Source: Improbicoccus devescovinae (GTDB taxonomy: Bacteria; Bacillota; Clostridia; Oscillospirales; Acutalibacteraceae). From it: a DNA stretch of 64,000 nt. Shown here one piece after another: positions 18,742 through 27,464 of the stretch; position 1 is the first letter of the stretch; each line of letters starts with the position of its first letter. The notes beneath the pieces were generated by a model. It worked only from the letters and a program-made list of their open reading frames with translations, made no database searches and was not told the DNA's origin. A program made the position numbers and the translations under genes. Location: contig BSWA01000001.1 in the NCBI GenBank assembly GCA_036245095.1, forward strand, positions 124,001 to 188,000, written 5' to 3'.

Positions 18742-21700
18742 ATGGTGACTTATTTTAAAAAAATGCCTTTGGTACTGGCATTAATATTAGTTGCTCAGTC
18801 GGGGTTAACAGGGTCTGCATTGAATAAGAATAGAAACAAAGCCAAATCTGACCCGAAAACAAATGTTTCTCAACCGGAAAAGAAAAAACGTAAAAAGAAA
18901 CCACAAAAATTTTCACGAAGTCAGGCTGAAAAAAACGAATCCCAGGATCAGGAGAATACTAATGATGAACAGGATAAGTTACCTACCGATGATACTCAAA
19001 ACATAGAATATCCAGAATATCATGATGAATATCCTAATCAAAAAAAACCTCTTACATCTAATAATACGAGCAAATATTTAAAAGCAGGTATTGCCTGCGG
19101 AGCTTTTGCTCTTGTGCTTGCGGGTGCCGGTTATTTAACCATTGGCGGTGGCGCTAATAAACTAAATACCTCGATCACACGATGGCAAACAGATCGGTTT
19201 TTTAACTCCATGGGTAGTACGGGAAAGTATTTTCTAAACAATGAACATGTTAAGAGAGCCCGAGAAAGGGATGCGCAAGAGCTCTGGAAGTTAGTGCAAT
19301 CGTTGAAAACCGAACATGTAGATAGTGAATCTAAATTGAAAGACAAAATTAAAACAAACTTACGCGACTATGTGAGTTCATTAAACGGGAAGGCAATAGC
19401 AAATGTTACAGTAAGTCCAGAATTAATTACAGAAATACAAGCTTTAATTGATAACTGTGATATGGAAAAAATGGTCCATGCTTGGATATTATTGAAAATT
19501 CATCCTATGCGAAAATTAGGCTCTCAGGAGGCTGTTTTTAAGCTTGTTACGCCAGAAAAAACCGCTGCTATCGCAGACCTCAAAAAAACGAATTTAGGTA
19601 AACTTCAAATTCACAGCGTTTTGGTACCAATAGCCAATAAATGGCATATGAAACCTAAATTGTTGGATCAAGTTATTATAGATGCATTAGATGATACTAC
19701 ATTGTCGGATCTTCAGAAAGCCACAGACCAAGACAAGCCTAATATTTTTTTAAAAGCGCTTCCAAAGCTTAAAGATCTGCCAGGTCATGAAAAATTCAAA
19801 ATATTAGTTTTATTAAACATCTTAGGCGAAAAATCAAGTAACTTTGCAACAGAAGCATTAGCCAGAATCATGGAAACGAAAGAGATGATAAAAGGCGCTT
19901 GGACGTTTATATTTGAGGATGATAACTATCTTAAATCCAATATATTAGAACTTGTATTAAAACACATTGGAACCATATCCGACAGAGACAAATCACGCGT
20001 ATTCCCAAACTGGCGGATTGCTGCGGATCCATTGAGTACCCTCGATCAAAATACACCGGATTCTAGAGAATTTAATCAGGCTGAGAAAGAACAATTAATA
20101 TCTAAATTGACTGATACCTTAAATAGGCTAAAATTAGAATCCCAAGAAAGATATACTTGGTCAGCCACCGCGGCTAACTGGCTTTCCACCCTAGATAATA
20201 ACCCTAAAGGCAGTATTAGGTTCCCAACGCTGCTTATGCGGAACTGGGCCGAAAAATTTGACAGATATATCAAGGTTTGTTCCTCAAATAACTTTAAATC
20301 ATCAGATGATAAAAATACACAAATTGAGAAATTAAAAAAAGAAACTATTGAGCAATATACAAAAATAATCGATAATCCATTATACACCGGTAAGACTTCG
20401 TGTATCGCAGAGATATCAAAAAGTGTTATAGGGTTAATACAAGAAAAAACTGACAGCTCAATTTCGGACAAAGACGAAGCACAAATTAAATCTTTATTGT
20501 CGAAATTAAAAGATCCGGCATTAGGTTCATTAATGAGATGTACAGCCTCGGAAATACCAGATGCTTTACTAAGTGCATTAATAGAATTAAATCATAATGA
20601 TCCACAAACTATTGATAATCATACAAATGCAATTCGCAGCATATTTTCTCTCTTTTCGCCAACATCAGAGGACATAGGTGAAATGCCAAAAAGTGCAATT
20701 AATTATGTATTAAATGCTCGCAACTCTTTTATTGCTAAAACCATGTTAAAGCATGAATATCCATACACAAAGACAATGACATTGGAAGCATGGGCAAAAA
20801 GAACAAAATCTACCTGGATATTAAGCTTGCCTCAAGATTTCCTAAAGCAACCCATAAACCAATATTTCACAGGGACCCACAAAGCACTTTTAAAACTAGT
20901 CGATAACCCGAATTTCGCCCTTGAGGTAAACAAGAAAGAGGAATTAAAGAAACAAATTATCCAGACATATAACGAGTTTTTAGCCAAACTAAGAAGCAAC
21001 ATATCGGAACCAAGCTTTTTTACACGTGGCAGAAAATATTCAAAATTGCCATGTAATTTCGGTGCAACAACTGATGATAAGATGAAACAGTTCGACAAGG
21101 TAGTAGAATTATTAAAAACCAATCCCGTTAGTCCAAAATCTTTTGCGGATATAACAGCAAGCATTCCTACGGAGGAGCCCGACAGAACGCAAAATACCGA
21201 AAATCCTAATCAAATACTAATAATTGGAGATTTACATGGCCGCATATTAAAAAAAGTAGTCGCTGAGATCCGCGCTGCATTAGTTGCCGGAAAGACGGTG
21301 GTATGTTTAGGCGACTATGTCGACCGGGGGAATGCCAGTATTAACACATTAACATTCTTCCTCTGGCTTCAAGCTGCATTCCGAGGACAAGTTGTGCTGC
21401 TCAAAGGCAATCATGAGTGCTGGGGAGGCACGTCCGACAAAGGCGTGCCTGCAGAGCTAAGTAGATCTTACACCGGTGAGAACTATTCAACTATGCGTGA
21501 ACTAATCAAAAACGCGTTCGAAACCTTCCTCTTAACACTAAAATTAACCGACAAGAATAACCATAATATTCATTTTGCGCATTCTTTATATATGCCAAAA
21601 ACGTTATATGCCCAAACTGTAGCCCAGTCCCCCAGCCAGGAGCATTTGGCGCTGTGGACTCGCCCTAAATTCAGGCAAGACACAAACCCGATAATCCCGT

Positions 21701-22080
21701 GGTCAAACCCGAACGGGTACGGGCCAGAAGTAGGAAGAGCTATGTATATTGACACCGTTGGCAAAGCAGACCCATGCGGCGTGTTCGTCCGGGGGCATGA
21801 TCATGGTGACTCGGGTTACTTCGTCCAAAAAGTCAACGATTCTGGAACAGTTACATTTGGGCCATTGGATAAAAAAAAGAAGATGGATCTTCCTGATAAT
21901 AGCCTTACAGTTGTAACAATTACTTCAAGCTCCGACAGCGCGCTTGGTGGTTCCTCCAATTGTTTGCTCTTACAGTATGATGCAGGACAAACTGCCGCTG
22001 GCCGCTCGCTCACAGCGGTAGACTTAAGCAAAGAGGAGGACTACGCGTTTGGCGGCCGCTACCAACAAATACCAGATTAA
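18742..22080 (+). CDS. Membrane-tethered protein with C-terminal PPP-type phosphatase
   Basis: 1112 residues. A signal-like segment (8-25), a long Lys/Asp/Glu-rich linker (28-112) and a transmembrane helix (113-136) lead into about 680 helical residues with no recognised family. The C-terminal domain is a PPP-family metallophosphatase: GDLHG at 829-833, GDYVDRG at 857-863, GNHE at 889-892, a histidine in FAHSL at 947, and RGHDH at 1017-1021. All the metal ligands expected for a two-metal Ser/Thr phosphatase are in place, so activity is likely. The exact GDYVDRG spelling is the eukaryotic-type signature. AAGGAGG precedes the ATG. The substrate, and whether the enzyme faces the host, are unknown. 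Confidence 0.82.
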   Translation: MVTYFKKMPLVLALILVAQSGLTGSALNKNRNKAKSDPKTNVSQPEKKKRKKKPQKFSRSQAEKNESQDQENTNDEQDKLPTDDTQNIEYPEYHDEYPNQKKPLTSNNTSKYLKAGIACGAFALVLAGAGYLTIGGGANKLNTSITRWQTDRFFNSMGSTGKYFLNNEHVKRARERDAQELWKLVQSLKTEHVDSESKLKDKIKTNLRDYVSSLNGKAIANVTVSPELITEIQALIDNCDMEKMVHAWILLKIHPMRKLGSQEAVFKLVTPEKTAAIADLKKTNLGKLQIHSVLVPIANKWHMKPKLLDQVIIDALDDTTLSDLQKATDQDKPNIFLKALPKLKDLPGHEKFKILVLLNILGEKSSNFATEALARIMETKEMIKGAWTFIFEDDNYLKSNILELVLKHIGTISDRDKSRVFPNWRIAADPLSTLDQNTPDSREFNQAEKEQLISKLTDTLNRLKLESQERYTWSATAANWLSTLDNNPKGSIRFPTLLMRNWAEKFDRYIKVCSSNNFKSSDDKNTQIEKLKKETIEQYTKIIDNPLYTGKTSCIAEISKSVIGLIQEKTDSSISDKDEAQIKSLLSKLKDPALGSLMRCTASEIPDALLSALIELNHNDPQTIDNHTNAIRSIFSLFSPTSEDIGEMPKSAINYVLNARNSFIAKTMLKHEYPYTKTMTLEAWAKRTKSTWILSLPQDFLKQPINQYFTGTHKALLKLVDNPNFALEVNKKEELKKQIIQTYNEFLAKLRSNISEPSFFTRGRKYSKLPCNFGATTDDKMKQFDKVVELLKTNPVSPKSFADITASIPTEEPDRTQNTENPNQILIIGDLHGRILKKVVAEIRAALVAGKTVVCLGDYVDRGNASINTLTFFLWLQAAFRGQVVLLKGNHECWGGTSDKGVPAELSRSYTGENYSTMRELIKNAFETFLLTLKLTDKNNHNIHFAHSLYMPKTLYAQTVAQSPSQEHLALWTRPKFRQDTNPIIPWSNPNGYGPEVGRAMYIDTVGKADPCGVFVRGHDHGDSGYFVQKVNDSGTVTFGPLDKKKKMDLPDNSLTVVTITSSSDSALGGSSNCLLLQYDAGQTAAGRSLTAVDLSKEEDYAFGGRYQQIPD

Positions 22081-22104
22081 TTTTTGTAAATATAATTATG
22101 ATAG

Positions 22105-22149
22105 ATATCAGGCAATACGAATATTTTAGTTCAAAGCACGGCCTGATAT
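22105..22149. terminator. Long-loop hairpin between convergent genes
   Basis: ATATCAGGC (22105-22113) pairs perfectly with GCCTGATAT (22141-22149) around a 27-base AT-rich loop and is followed by TTTTAAAT. It sits between the convergent phosphatase and fba genes and may terminate either. Confidence 0.45.
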
Positions 22150-22201
22150 TTTAAATATACGAAAATATATGAACAAATAATTATGCATAATATCTAAAAA
22201 C

Positions 22202-23125
22202 TCACGCTTTATCCTGGCTATTTAGTACATTTTTTATTTTTAACTTTACTATCTGTTCCACAGTAGTTCTGATAACTTTAAAATAGCTCCTAGGATCAAA
22301 CTCATGATTATTCTCGGAAAAAAATTTCCTAAGATTTAAAGTAACAGCCAATCTAATATCAGTGTCTATATTTATTTTACAAATCGAACCTCGTGCTGCC
22401 CGTAGCAATATTTCTTCGGGTATCCCTTGAGTTTTTTCGAATTTCATTCCATAATTTTGTGCCTCTTGAATAATTTTAGGCTCCACGCTTGAGGCACCAT
22501 GAAGAACTAACGGAAACTCTGGCAAAAGTTCACTTATTTCATCCAGAAGATCAAATTTTAAATTCGGCTTGACATCTTTTTTAAATTTACAAACACCATG
22601 GCTCGTTCCTATCGCGACCGCTAAAGAATTTATGCCAGTTTTTTCTACGAACTCTACTACTTGATTTTTATTTGTATAAAAATTTTCGGTATTATTCATA
22701 TGTTCTTCGAACCCAGAAAGTTGCCCAAGCTCTCCCTCAACGCTCACATTTCTAGGAGCAGCATAATCTACAACTTGTTTACAAATTTTTATGTTTTCGT
22801 TAAAATTCAGATTGGAGCCATCTATCATCACTGAAGTAAATCCCGCATCTATGCATTTTTTACACAACTCAAATGTATCGCCATGATCTAAGTGCAATGC
22901 GGCGTGAATTCCAGTTTCTTCCACCGAACATTTAACCATATTAACTAACAAATTCAATCCTGCATATCTTATACTTCCAGGAGACACTTGAAAAATAACT
23001 GGCGAATTTAATTTTTTACATGCCTCAGAAATCCCCTGAATGAGCTCCATATTACAAACATTAAAAGCACCCACCGCATAATTCTGGGCTCTAGCTTTTC
23101 TAAGCATTTCATAAGTATTTACCAA
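22202..23125 (-). CDS. fba: Class II fructose-bisphosphate aldolase
   Basis: Splits fructose-1,6-bisphosphate into dihydroxyacetone phosphate and glyceraldehyde-3-phosphate using zinc; a glycolytic and gluconeogenic enzyme of the cytosol. The 307-residue length fits the family. The zinc/catalytic motif HLDHG covers residues 78-82 with Asp80 and His81. VEGELGQLSG, the phosphate-binding LVLHGASSV and KINIDTDIR are also present. The start is a TTG at 23125, chosen because GGAGGG lies just upstream and the protein then begins MVNTYEML as relatives do. A tagatose-bisphosphate aldolase cannot be fully excluded, but the motifs fit the glycolytic enzyme. Confidence 0.93.
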   Translation of the reverse strand: MVNTYEMLRKARAQNYAVGAFNVCNMELIQGISEACKKLNSPVIFQVSPGSIRYAGLNLLVNMVKCSVEETGIHAALHLDHGDTFELCKKCIDAGFTSVMIDGSNLNFNENIKICKQVVDYAAPRNVSVEGELGQLSGFEEHMNNTENFYTNKNQVVEFVEKTGINSLAVAIGTSHGVCKFKKDVKPNLKFDLLDEISELLPEFPLVLHGASSVEPKIIQEAQNYGMKFEKTQGIPEEILLRAARGSICKINIDTDIRLAVTLNLRKFFSENNHEFDPRSYFKVIRTTVEQIVKLKIKNVLNSQDKA

Positions 23126-23322
23126 AATATCCCTCCTATAAAATGACGCGATATATTAAAAATTTTAATCAAAAACACACTAAAAATTCAATAATTCCGA
23201 GTTTATTATATGAATATGAAAAATAAAATCAATGAAAATTTATTTTAAAATTAAATCCGAATTCTTTTAAAAAATAATAGGAACTAGTGCGAATATAACA
23301 CTTCCACAAATAATAGGCAATA

Positions 23323-23461
23323 AGACCTATCCTAAAACTTATTCTTTTTATAAATTACAGCGTAAATATGGGGCGCTAAACTGATCATATACAACCAGTA
23401 TTCTACACGTTTCTGTGTTACTTTTGTACTCGAAATTTTTAAAAATAATTCAGTTCTAGGA
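23323..23461. repeat. Dispersed intergenic repeat, copy A
   Basis: About 130 bases that match 28753-28876, including ACAACCAGTATTCTACACGT here and CAACCAGTATTCTACATGTT there. No open frame spans it. Confidence 0.6.
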
Positions 23462-23552
23462 CAGATACATTGAATAATATTTCTGTCCCCTAATCTGAGC
23501 TCGTGCTTTTATAATTAACAGCAAATTTAACAAAAAAATAACATAAATATAA

Positions 23553-23581
23553 TTGACAAATAATCGCCAATCTGATAATAT
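23553..23581 (+). promoter_or_regulatory. Promoter of the 23647 gene
   Basis: Perfect TTGACA (23553-23558), 17-base spacer, TAATAT (23576-23581), about 65 bases upstream of the start. Confidence 0.6.
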
Positions 23582-23646
23582 AAAATTGTAAGCAAATCTT
23601 GATTCTCGGGAATATAAATATTTTTAAATTTAAAGGGGATAAAATT

Positions 23647-24345
23647 ATGTCAGTGAAAAAAAATTTAGCAATTTTAATGACTATGGCCATATTAACTACA
23701 TACACTCCAACCAACATATTGGCCCGGACTTCCGTAGTTCCTTCGTATGAAACTTCCAATTATACAGAGGAGGAACCGCAATATCTTATGGCCAGAAAGC
23801 CAAAACGCCAACACCACGCCCCTCAAGAAGCTGAAAATAAACTTTCTGATAATAATAGTCCTGTAGAAGCCGCGAATACAGAAGATCCACAAACCTCCTC
23901 CCCGGACAAGACAGACGGCGGTTTCGATAGACTACTCAGGCGAATACAAAATCGGGATAAATCAAAAGATACCGTAAGAATGGCCATTGCCGGTACAGGG
24001 CTTGGCTTAGGCACAGCAATAATCATAGGGCTTGTGTTTTGGAATTCCGGGCGAAAAGGCAAGCATGTGGTTTGTACTTCCAACCTAAACGCCCCGCAAC
24101 AACTAGGGCAAGAGATAACAAAACGTTTCGACCACATATCCCGGCAACCAGACGAAGTACACATAAACGGCATATACAGATTAGAGACCTACAATGACGG
24201 CGTCACGAAACAGACATATTATTTTATGAAAAAAGGACGAATATGCGAAACGAAAGTGTCCAATAGCGTCGATACCCAGCGCACACTAGAGGATTTTGTA
24301 AACTCAGACATGCGACTATCCCGGATAGCAACTCAGGGTTACTAA
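23647..24345 (+). CDS. Small membrane-tethered protein, function unknown
   Basis: 232 residues from the ATG at 23647, which follows AAGGGGAT; an in-frame ATG 48 bases earlier lacks a site. The plan repeats that of the larger tethered proteins: signal-like segment (5-26, ending LAR), a polar Glu/Pro/Ser/Asn-rich linker, then a Gly/Ile/Leu transmembrane helix at about 112-132. A short C-terminal domain of about 95 residues follows, with strand-like YRLETYNDG and QTYYFMKKGR. No catalytic motif was seen. Its last codons lie inside a 135-base tandem duplication that continues downstream, so the C-terminus may have been reshaped recently. It has its own consensus promoter. Confidence 0.65.
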   Translation: MSVKKNLAILMTMAILTTYTPTNILARTSVVPSYETSNYTEEEPQYLMARKPKRQHHAPQEAENKLSDNNSPVEAANTEDPQTSSPDKTDGGFDRLLRRIQNRDKSKDTVRMAIAGTGLGLGTAIIIGLVFWNSGRKGKHVVCTSNLNAPQQLGQEITKRFDHISRQPDEVHINGIYRLETYNDGVTKQTYYFMKKGRICETKVSNSVDTQRTLEDFVNSDMRLSRIATQGY

Positions 24346-24587
24346 AATGGTCGATTGGTCGACCACATTAGCCTACATACGAACCTCAGAATAATCATGA
24401 ATAATAGCTTCATTGTTATTGTATCTAAGTAATTTCTGTCTATCATTAGCCTATCTCGGATGGCAACACTAAGTTAGAATAATGGTCGATTGGTCGAGCA
24501 CATTAGCCTACATACGAACCTCAGAATAATCATGAACAATGGCTTCATTGTTATTGTATCTCTTTAAGTAATTTCTGTCTATCATTA
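24316..24587 (+). repeat. Tandem duplication (2 x about 135 bp) across a gene end
   Basis: Copy 1 is 24316-24450 and copy 2 is 24451-24587. Both contain ATGGTCGATTGGTCGA and CATACGAACCTCAGAATAAT. Copy 2 has a 4-base CTTT insertion. Copy 1 includes the last codons and stop of the 23647 gene; copy 2 carries a decayed version of them. Confidence 0.8.
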
Positions 24588-24643
24588 ATTATATCATTTT
24601 TATTTTATGAAACTAAATTTCCGTGCCATGCGTCCAATTTGTG

Positions 24644-24672
24644 TTGCATTGGCCATAGGTATGTGTTATAAT
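24644..24672 (+). promoter_or_regulatory. First promoter of the 24776 gene
   Basis: TTGCAT (24644-24649), 17-base spacer ending TGT, TATAAT (24667-24672): a near-consensus extended -10 promoter. Confidence 0.65.
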
Positions 24673-24745
24673 ATACAATGTTCCCGGAATAAAAAATATA
24701 TAGGTATGTGTTATAATATATAACGTTCTCCGGAATAAAAAATAT
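24655..24745 (+). repeat. Duplicated 45-bp promoter cassette
   Basis: ATAGGTATGTGTTATAATAT begins at 24655 and again at 24700; each unit ends in CCGGAATAAAAAATAT. A third partial start (ATTGGTATATGTATA) follows at about 24746. Each full copy carries a TGT-TATAAT core (24667, 24712). Confidence 0.8.
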
Positions 24746-24775
24746 ATTGGTATATGTATAAAGGATGTGATTTAT

Positions 24776-27166
24776 ATGGCAAAAAGACAATTGAACCTCC
24801 TGAAAGATCAATTAAAAGCCGCAAATGAATACGATGAATCCGACACAAACTTAGATGACACCGTAAAAACTGCCGCAATAGAAAAGCGAAATCAAATCAT
24901 CAAGGCTGGCTCTTGGAAAAAATTGGCGATGCTGATAGACAATCATGTTTTCAATAGAACAAACGGTGAGTATAAAATACAAAGAAAACGAATAGCTTCT
25001 ATTTGCGATCTTGCTGTTCTTTGTTGGGATAAAGTATATCCAGAAGAACTGGAATTTATAACAAAAAATAATCTTCTGGAGAAATATAATCAAATGATCG
25101 TTGATTCTAATGCCAATAACCTTTGGACTGCCATTGTGATTGATCTATGTTGGTGGATTAATTGTGTGGTCCGTAAGATTCCAAAATTAAAGTTCAAATC
25201 GGAGAGACGTCATCGACCTACGCCAACCGCGAAGAGAAGATCCATAAATTTACTGCTAATAAATTATGAGAAATTCAAAAATATCATGAATAAAGTGGAA
25301 CGTCCTGATTATACCACCCCAAAGGTTTCAAAAGTTAGTAAAATTTTTGTGGCTACCACTAGTGGGTCGATGGTACCATTTATGTGGAACAATACCTTAG
25401 CCGAGAATGAAGACCCAAATGATAAGTTATATACACTCATTACCAAAAACCTTGAGCAAGTTAATAACATAAATAAAAAACTGACCATGAAAACTCAAAA
25501 ATGTATCCTAAAACCCGATGGCAGCATCGAACAATCATCGATCAAGGGAACTAAATATTTAATCAATGATATTTCAGATGCCGTCAATATTTTAAATGAC
25601 GCAACAACCTTTAAAAGTTTAATCCTAAAATTTATTCCAATAGATCCTGACAAAGAGAATGTCAGAGCCCTTACTTTGCCGATGAAGGTATCACTTGCTA
25701 TCCAACCGCCCAAGGGCTTGACTGTGAAAGAAACCTGGTATTATGATCCCGGTAAACCACCTAAGCAACAGAGGGGAAATGAAAAAATAGAAAACATAAT
25801 CAAAGAATACCTGAATAAAGGAGCTGAAAATGAATATAATATATCAATCGGAGACGAAGCGCACAACATAAATGATTGGTCAGACATCGAAGAAATTTTG
25901 AATAACATTGCAAAACGTAGGCCAGACAAGGAGTATTATGTACACATCAACCCTGTTTGTAACCTAACTATTATTTTACCAGAAGGCAACCAAAAGACAA
26001 TGAAAACTCAGTGGAATAAAGATTTAACTAATAAGTTCTCGTTTATAAATAATGAAGACGTAACAGCGGCAACTGCTAAATACAGGGCTCAACCTACCGA
26101 GTACCTTTGGCAGTTCAGGGGAAAGAAATATCCGCTGGAAACACTTAGTTATATTAATGTAAGTGACTACAAGCCTAACGAAACAATAACAATCCTAAAA
26201 CGTGAGTTTATTAGAGTCGACCTCGAAATTTCAGACTCAAATAAACAAACTCAAACATTCGCACTGTTATATGATCCTAGTTCGCAAGCGACGGATCTAA
26301 CAGATAAATTCCAAGGCGATGGGTTTGAGAAATTAAAAAAACTTATAAATGAATATAAAGAAGTCACAACTGCTGCATTTTTGGATGGCGGAAGCGAAAT
26401 ACCGCTTAGCTATACGCTTGCTGAATTACTTGAGACGGCGCAACTTGTACCTGAGAATAATAATTCCATCATAAAAAAATTAGGATTCAACTTCCCATTT
26501 TCAGGTGCCGCCCCCGAGCCAGCGCCAGCGAAAATACAAGTTAATGTCATGAGCCTCATAGGGATAATCCCAAGATATTGGACCATCAATATCACCCAGG
26601 CATCCAAAATTAGTGACATAATTAAAGAGGCAAGCAATAAATTCAATCTTGATAAACTTGAACTTGAGTGCTGCGTAGGGGACTGCGAAAGAGAAGAGTA
26701 CGCAATCGTCAGCCCGTCTGACCTTGCCATCAAACACTTAAACACTCCCGGATATGATACAAACTTGTTTTTCATCAGACCCGCAACCACTTTAACATTT
26801 GAATCTTATTCCACCGAAGACGAATTTAATAGAACTGTGAGTAGCTTACAGTCTCAACAACCACGGCCAGTCAACCAACCATCACAACCAGCCCCTGCCC
26901 CCGCCCAGGGTGAAACCCCTATTACATTCGAAGTCAAAGACGAAATAATAGCATATAACTTCCCGGACACAGCAACTGTACAAACCGCGAAAGAAAAACT
27001 CGCCCAGCGTTATTCAGTTAAGCCCGAAGATGTAACCTTATTTTTTGCGAATAAAGCTCTAAAAGAAACATTTTTGCTTAAGCGCTTACGAATAAAAGAC
27101 AATAAAATTGCCGTGACTATCACGGATTACAACCCTGTTTTGTTATTTTCAGTCAAAGGAAGATAA
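24776..27166 (+). CDS. Tandem beta-grasp protein ending in a ubiquitin-like domain
   Basis: 796 residues from the ATG at 24776 with AAAGGATGTG upstream. Residues 1-300 are a helical basic region shared with the paralogue at 16301. Five beta-grasp-like units follow, at about 303-392, 396-475, 480-570, 587-668 and 715-782. Unit 2 has WQFRGKKYPLETLSYINVS then NETITIL. Unit 5 reads almost like ubiquitin: ITFEVKD, a TATVQTAKEKLAQRYSVK helix, LFFANKALKE, LRIKDNKIAVTI. Compare ubiquitin IFVKT, [37 protein letters not shown]. A Pro/Gln linker separates units 4 and 5. The protein ends VKGR, without the Gly-Gly needed for conjugation. There is no signal peptide. It may imitate host polyubiquitin or ubiquitin-like adaptors; that role is inference. 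Confidence 0.75.
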   Translation: MAKRQLNLLKDQLKAANEYDESDTNLDDTVKTAAIEKRNQIIKAGSWKKLAMLIDNHVFNRTNGEYKIQRKRIASICDLAVLCWDKVYPEELEFITKNNLLEKYNQMIVDSNANNLWTAIVIDLCWWINCVVRKIPKLKFKSERRHRPTPTAKRRSINLLLINYEKFKNIMNKVERPDYTTPKVSKVSKIFVATTSGSMVPFMWNNTLAENEDPNDKLYTLITKNLEQVNNINKKLTMKTQKCILKPDGSIEQSSIKGTKYLINDISDAVNILNDATTFKSLILKFIPIDPDKENVRALTLPMKVSLAIQPPKGLTVKETWYYDPGKPPKQQRGNEKIENIIKEYLNKGAENEYNISIGDEAHNINDWSDIEEILNNIAKRRPDKEYYVHINPVCNLTIILPEGNQKTMKTQWNKDLTNKFSFINNEDVTAATAKYRAQPTEYLWQFRGKKYPLETLSYINVSDYKPNETITILKREFIRVDLEISDSNKQTQTFALLYDPSSQATDLTDKFQGDGFEKLKKLINEYKEVTTAAFLDGGSEIPLSYTLAELLETAQLVPENNNSIIKKLGFNFPFSGAAPEPAPAKIQVNVMSLIGIIPRYWTINITQASKISDIIKEASNKFNLDKLELECCVGDCEREEYAIVSPSDLAIKHLNTPGYDTNLFFIRPATTLTFESYSTEDEFNRTVSSLQSQQPRPVNQPSQPAPAPAQGETPITFEVKDEIIAYNFPDTATVQTAKEKLAQRYSVKPEDVTLFFANKALKETFLLKRLRIKDNKIAVTITDYNPVLLFSVKGR

Positions 27167-27190
27167 ATACACCACCTATCCATCGCCCGG

Positions 27191-27225
27191 GGCCATATAA
27201 GACGCTCCAAAGCGTAAGTATGGCC
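27191..27225. other. Stable hairpin downstream of the ubiquitin-like gene
   Basis: GGCCATA (27191-27197) pairs with TATGGCC (27219-27225), with an inner ACGCT-CCAA-AGCGT stem. No T-run follows, so it may be a processing or mRNA-end structure rather than a terminator. Confidence 0.5.
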
Positions 27226-27464
27226 TGGGAATTTGCGATTGGGACTTCGTATTTGGGCCTCTCAGTGGACAAAATCCGCAAATGCATATAAAATGCTGTC
27301 TAAATATATAGGCTATTATATTTATTTAATAAATAAAATATGTTATAGTAAAAACATGGCATATATGTGCCTGTATAGATTTTAGAAAAAGGGATACTTG
27401 CGTTTCTCGATGCTATAAACAGTCTTAGGCTATATGATTTAAATTTAAATAAGGAGAGATAAAA

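Larger units (their letters stand above)
23126..23646. other. Divergent AT-rich spacer
   Basis: Gene-free stretch between fba and the 23647 gene. It contains one copy of a dispersed non-coding repeat (23323-23461) and the promoter at 23553-23581. Nothing else was recognised. Confidence 0.6.
24346..24775. other. Spacer made of two tandem duplications
   Basis: Most of this stretch is the 135-base duplication (to 24587) and a 45-base promoter duplication (24655-24745), ending in the leader TATAAAGGATGTGATTTAT in front of the ATG at 24776. No gene was seen. Confidence 0.7.

Noticed and set aside
24316..24745. Possible CRISPR array
   Set aside because: Only two units of 135 bases and two of 45 bases, with no repeat-spacer alternation.
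24718..27166. Complete ubiquitin conjugation system
   Set aside because: The ubiquitin-like protein lacks the terminal Gly-Gly and no E1-, E2- or JAB-like gene was seen in the window.
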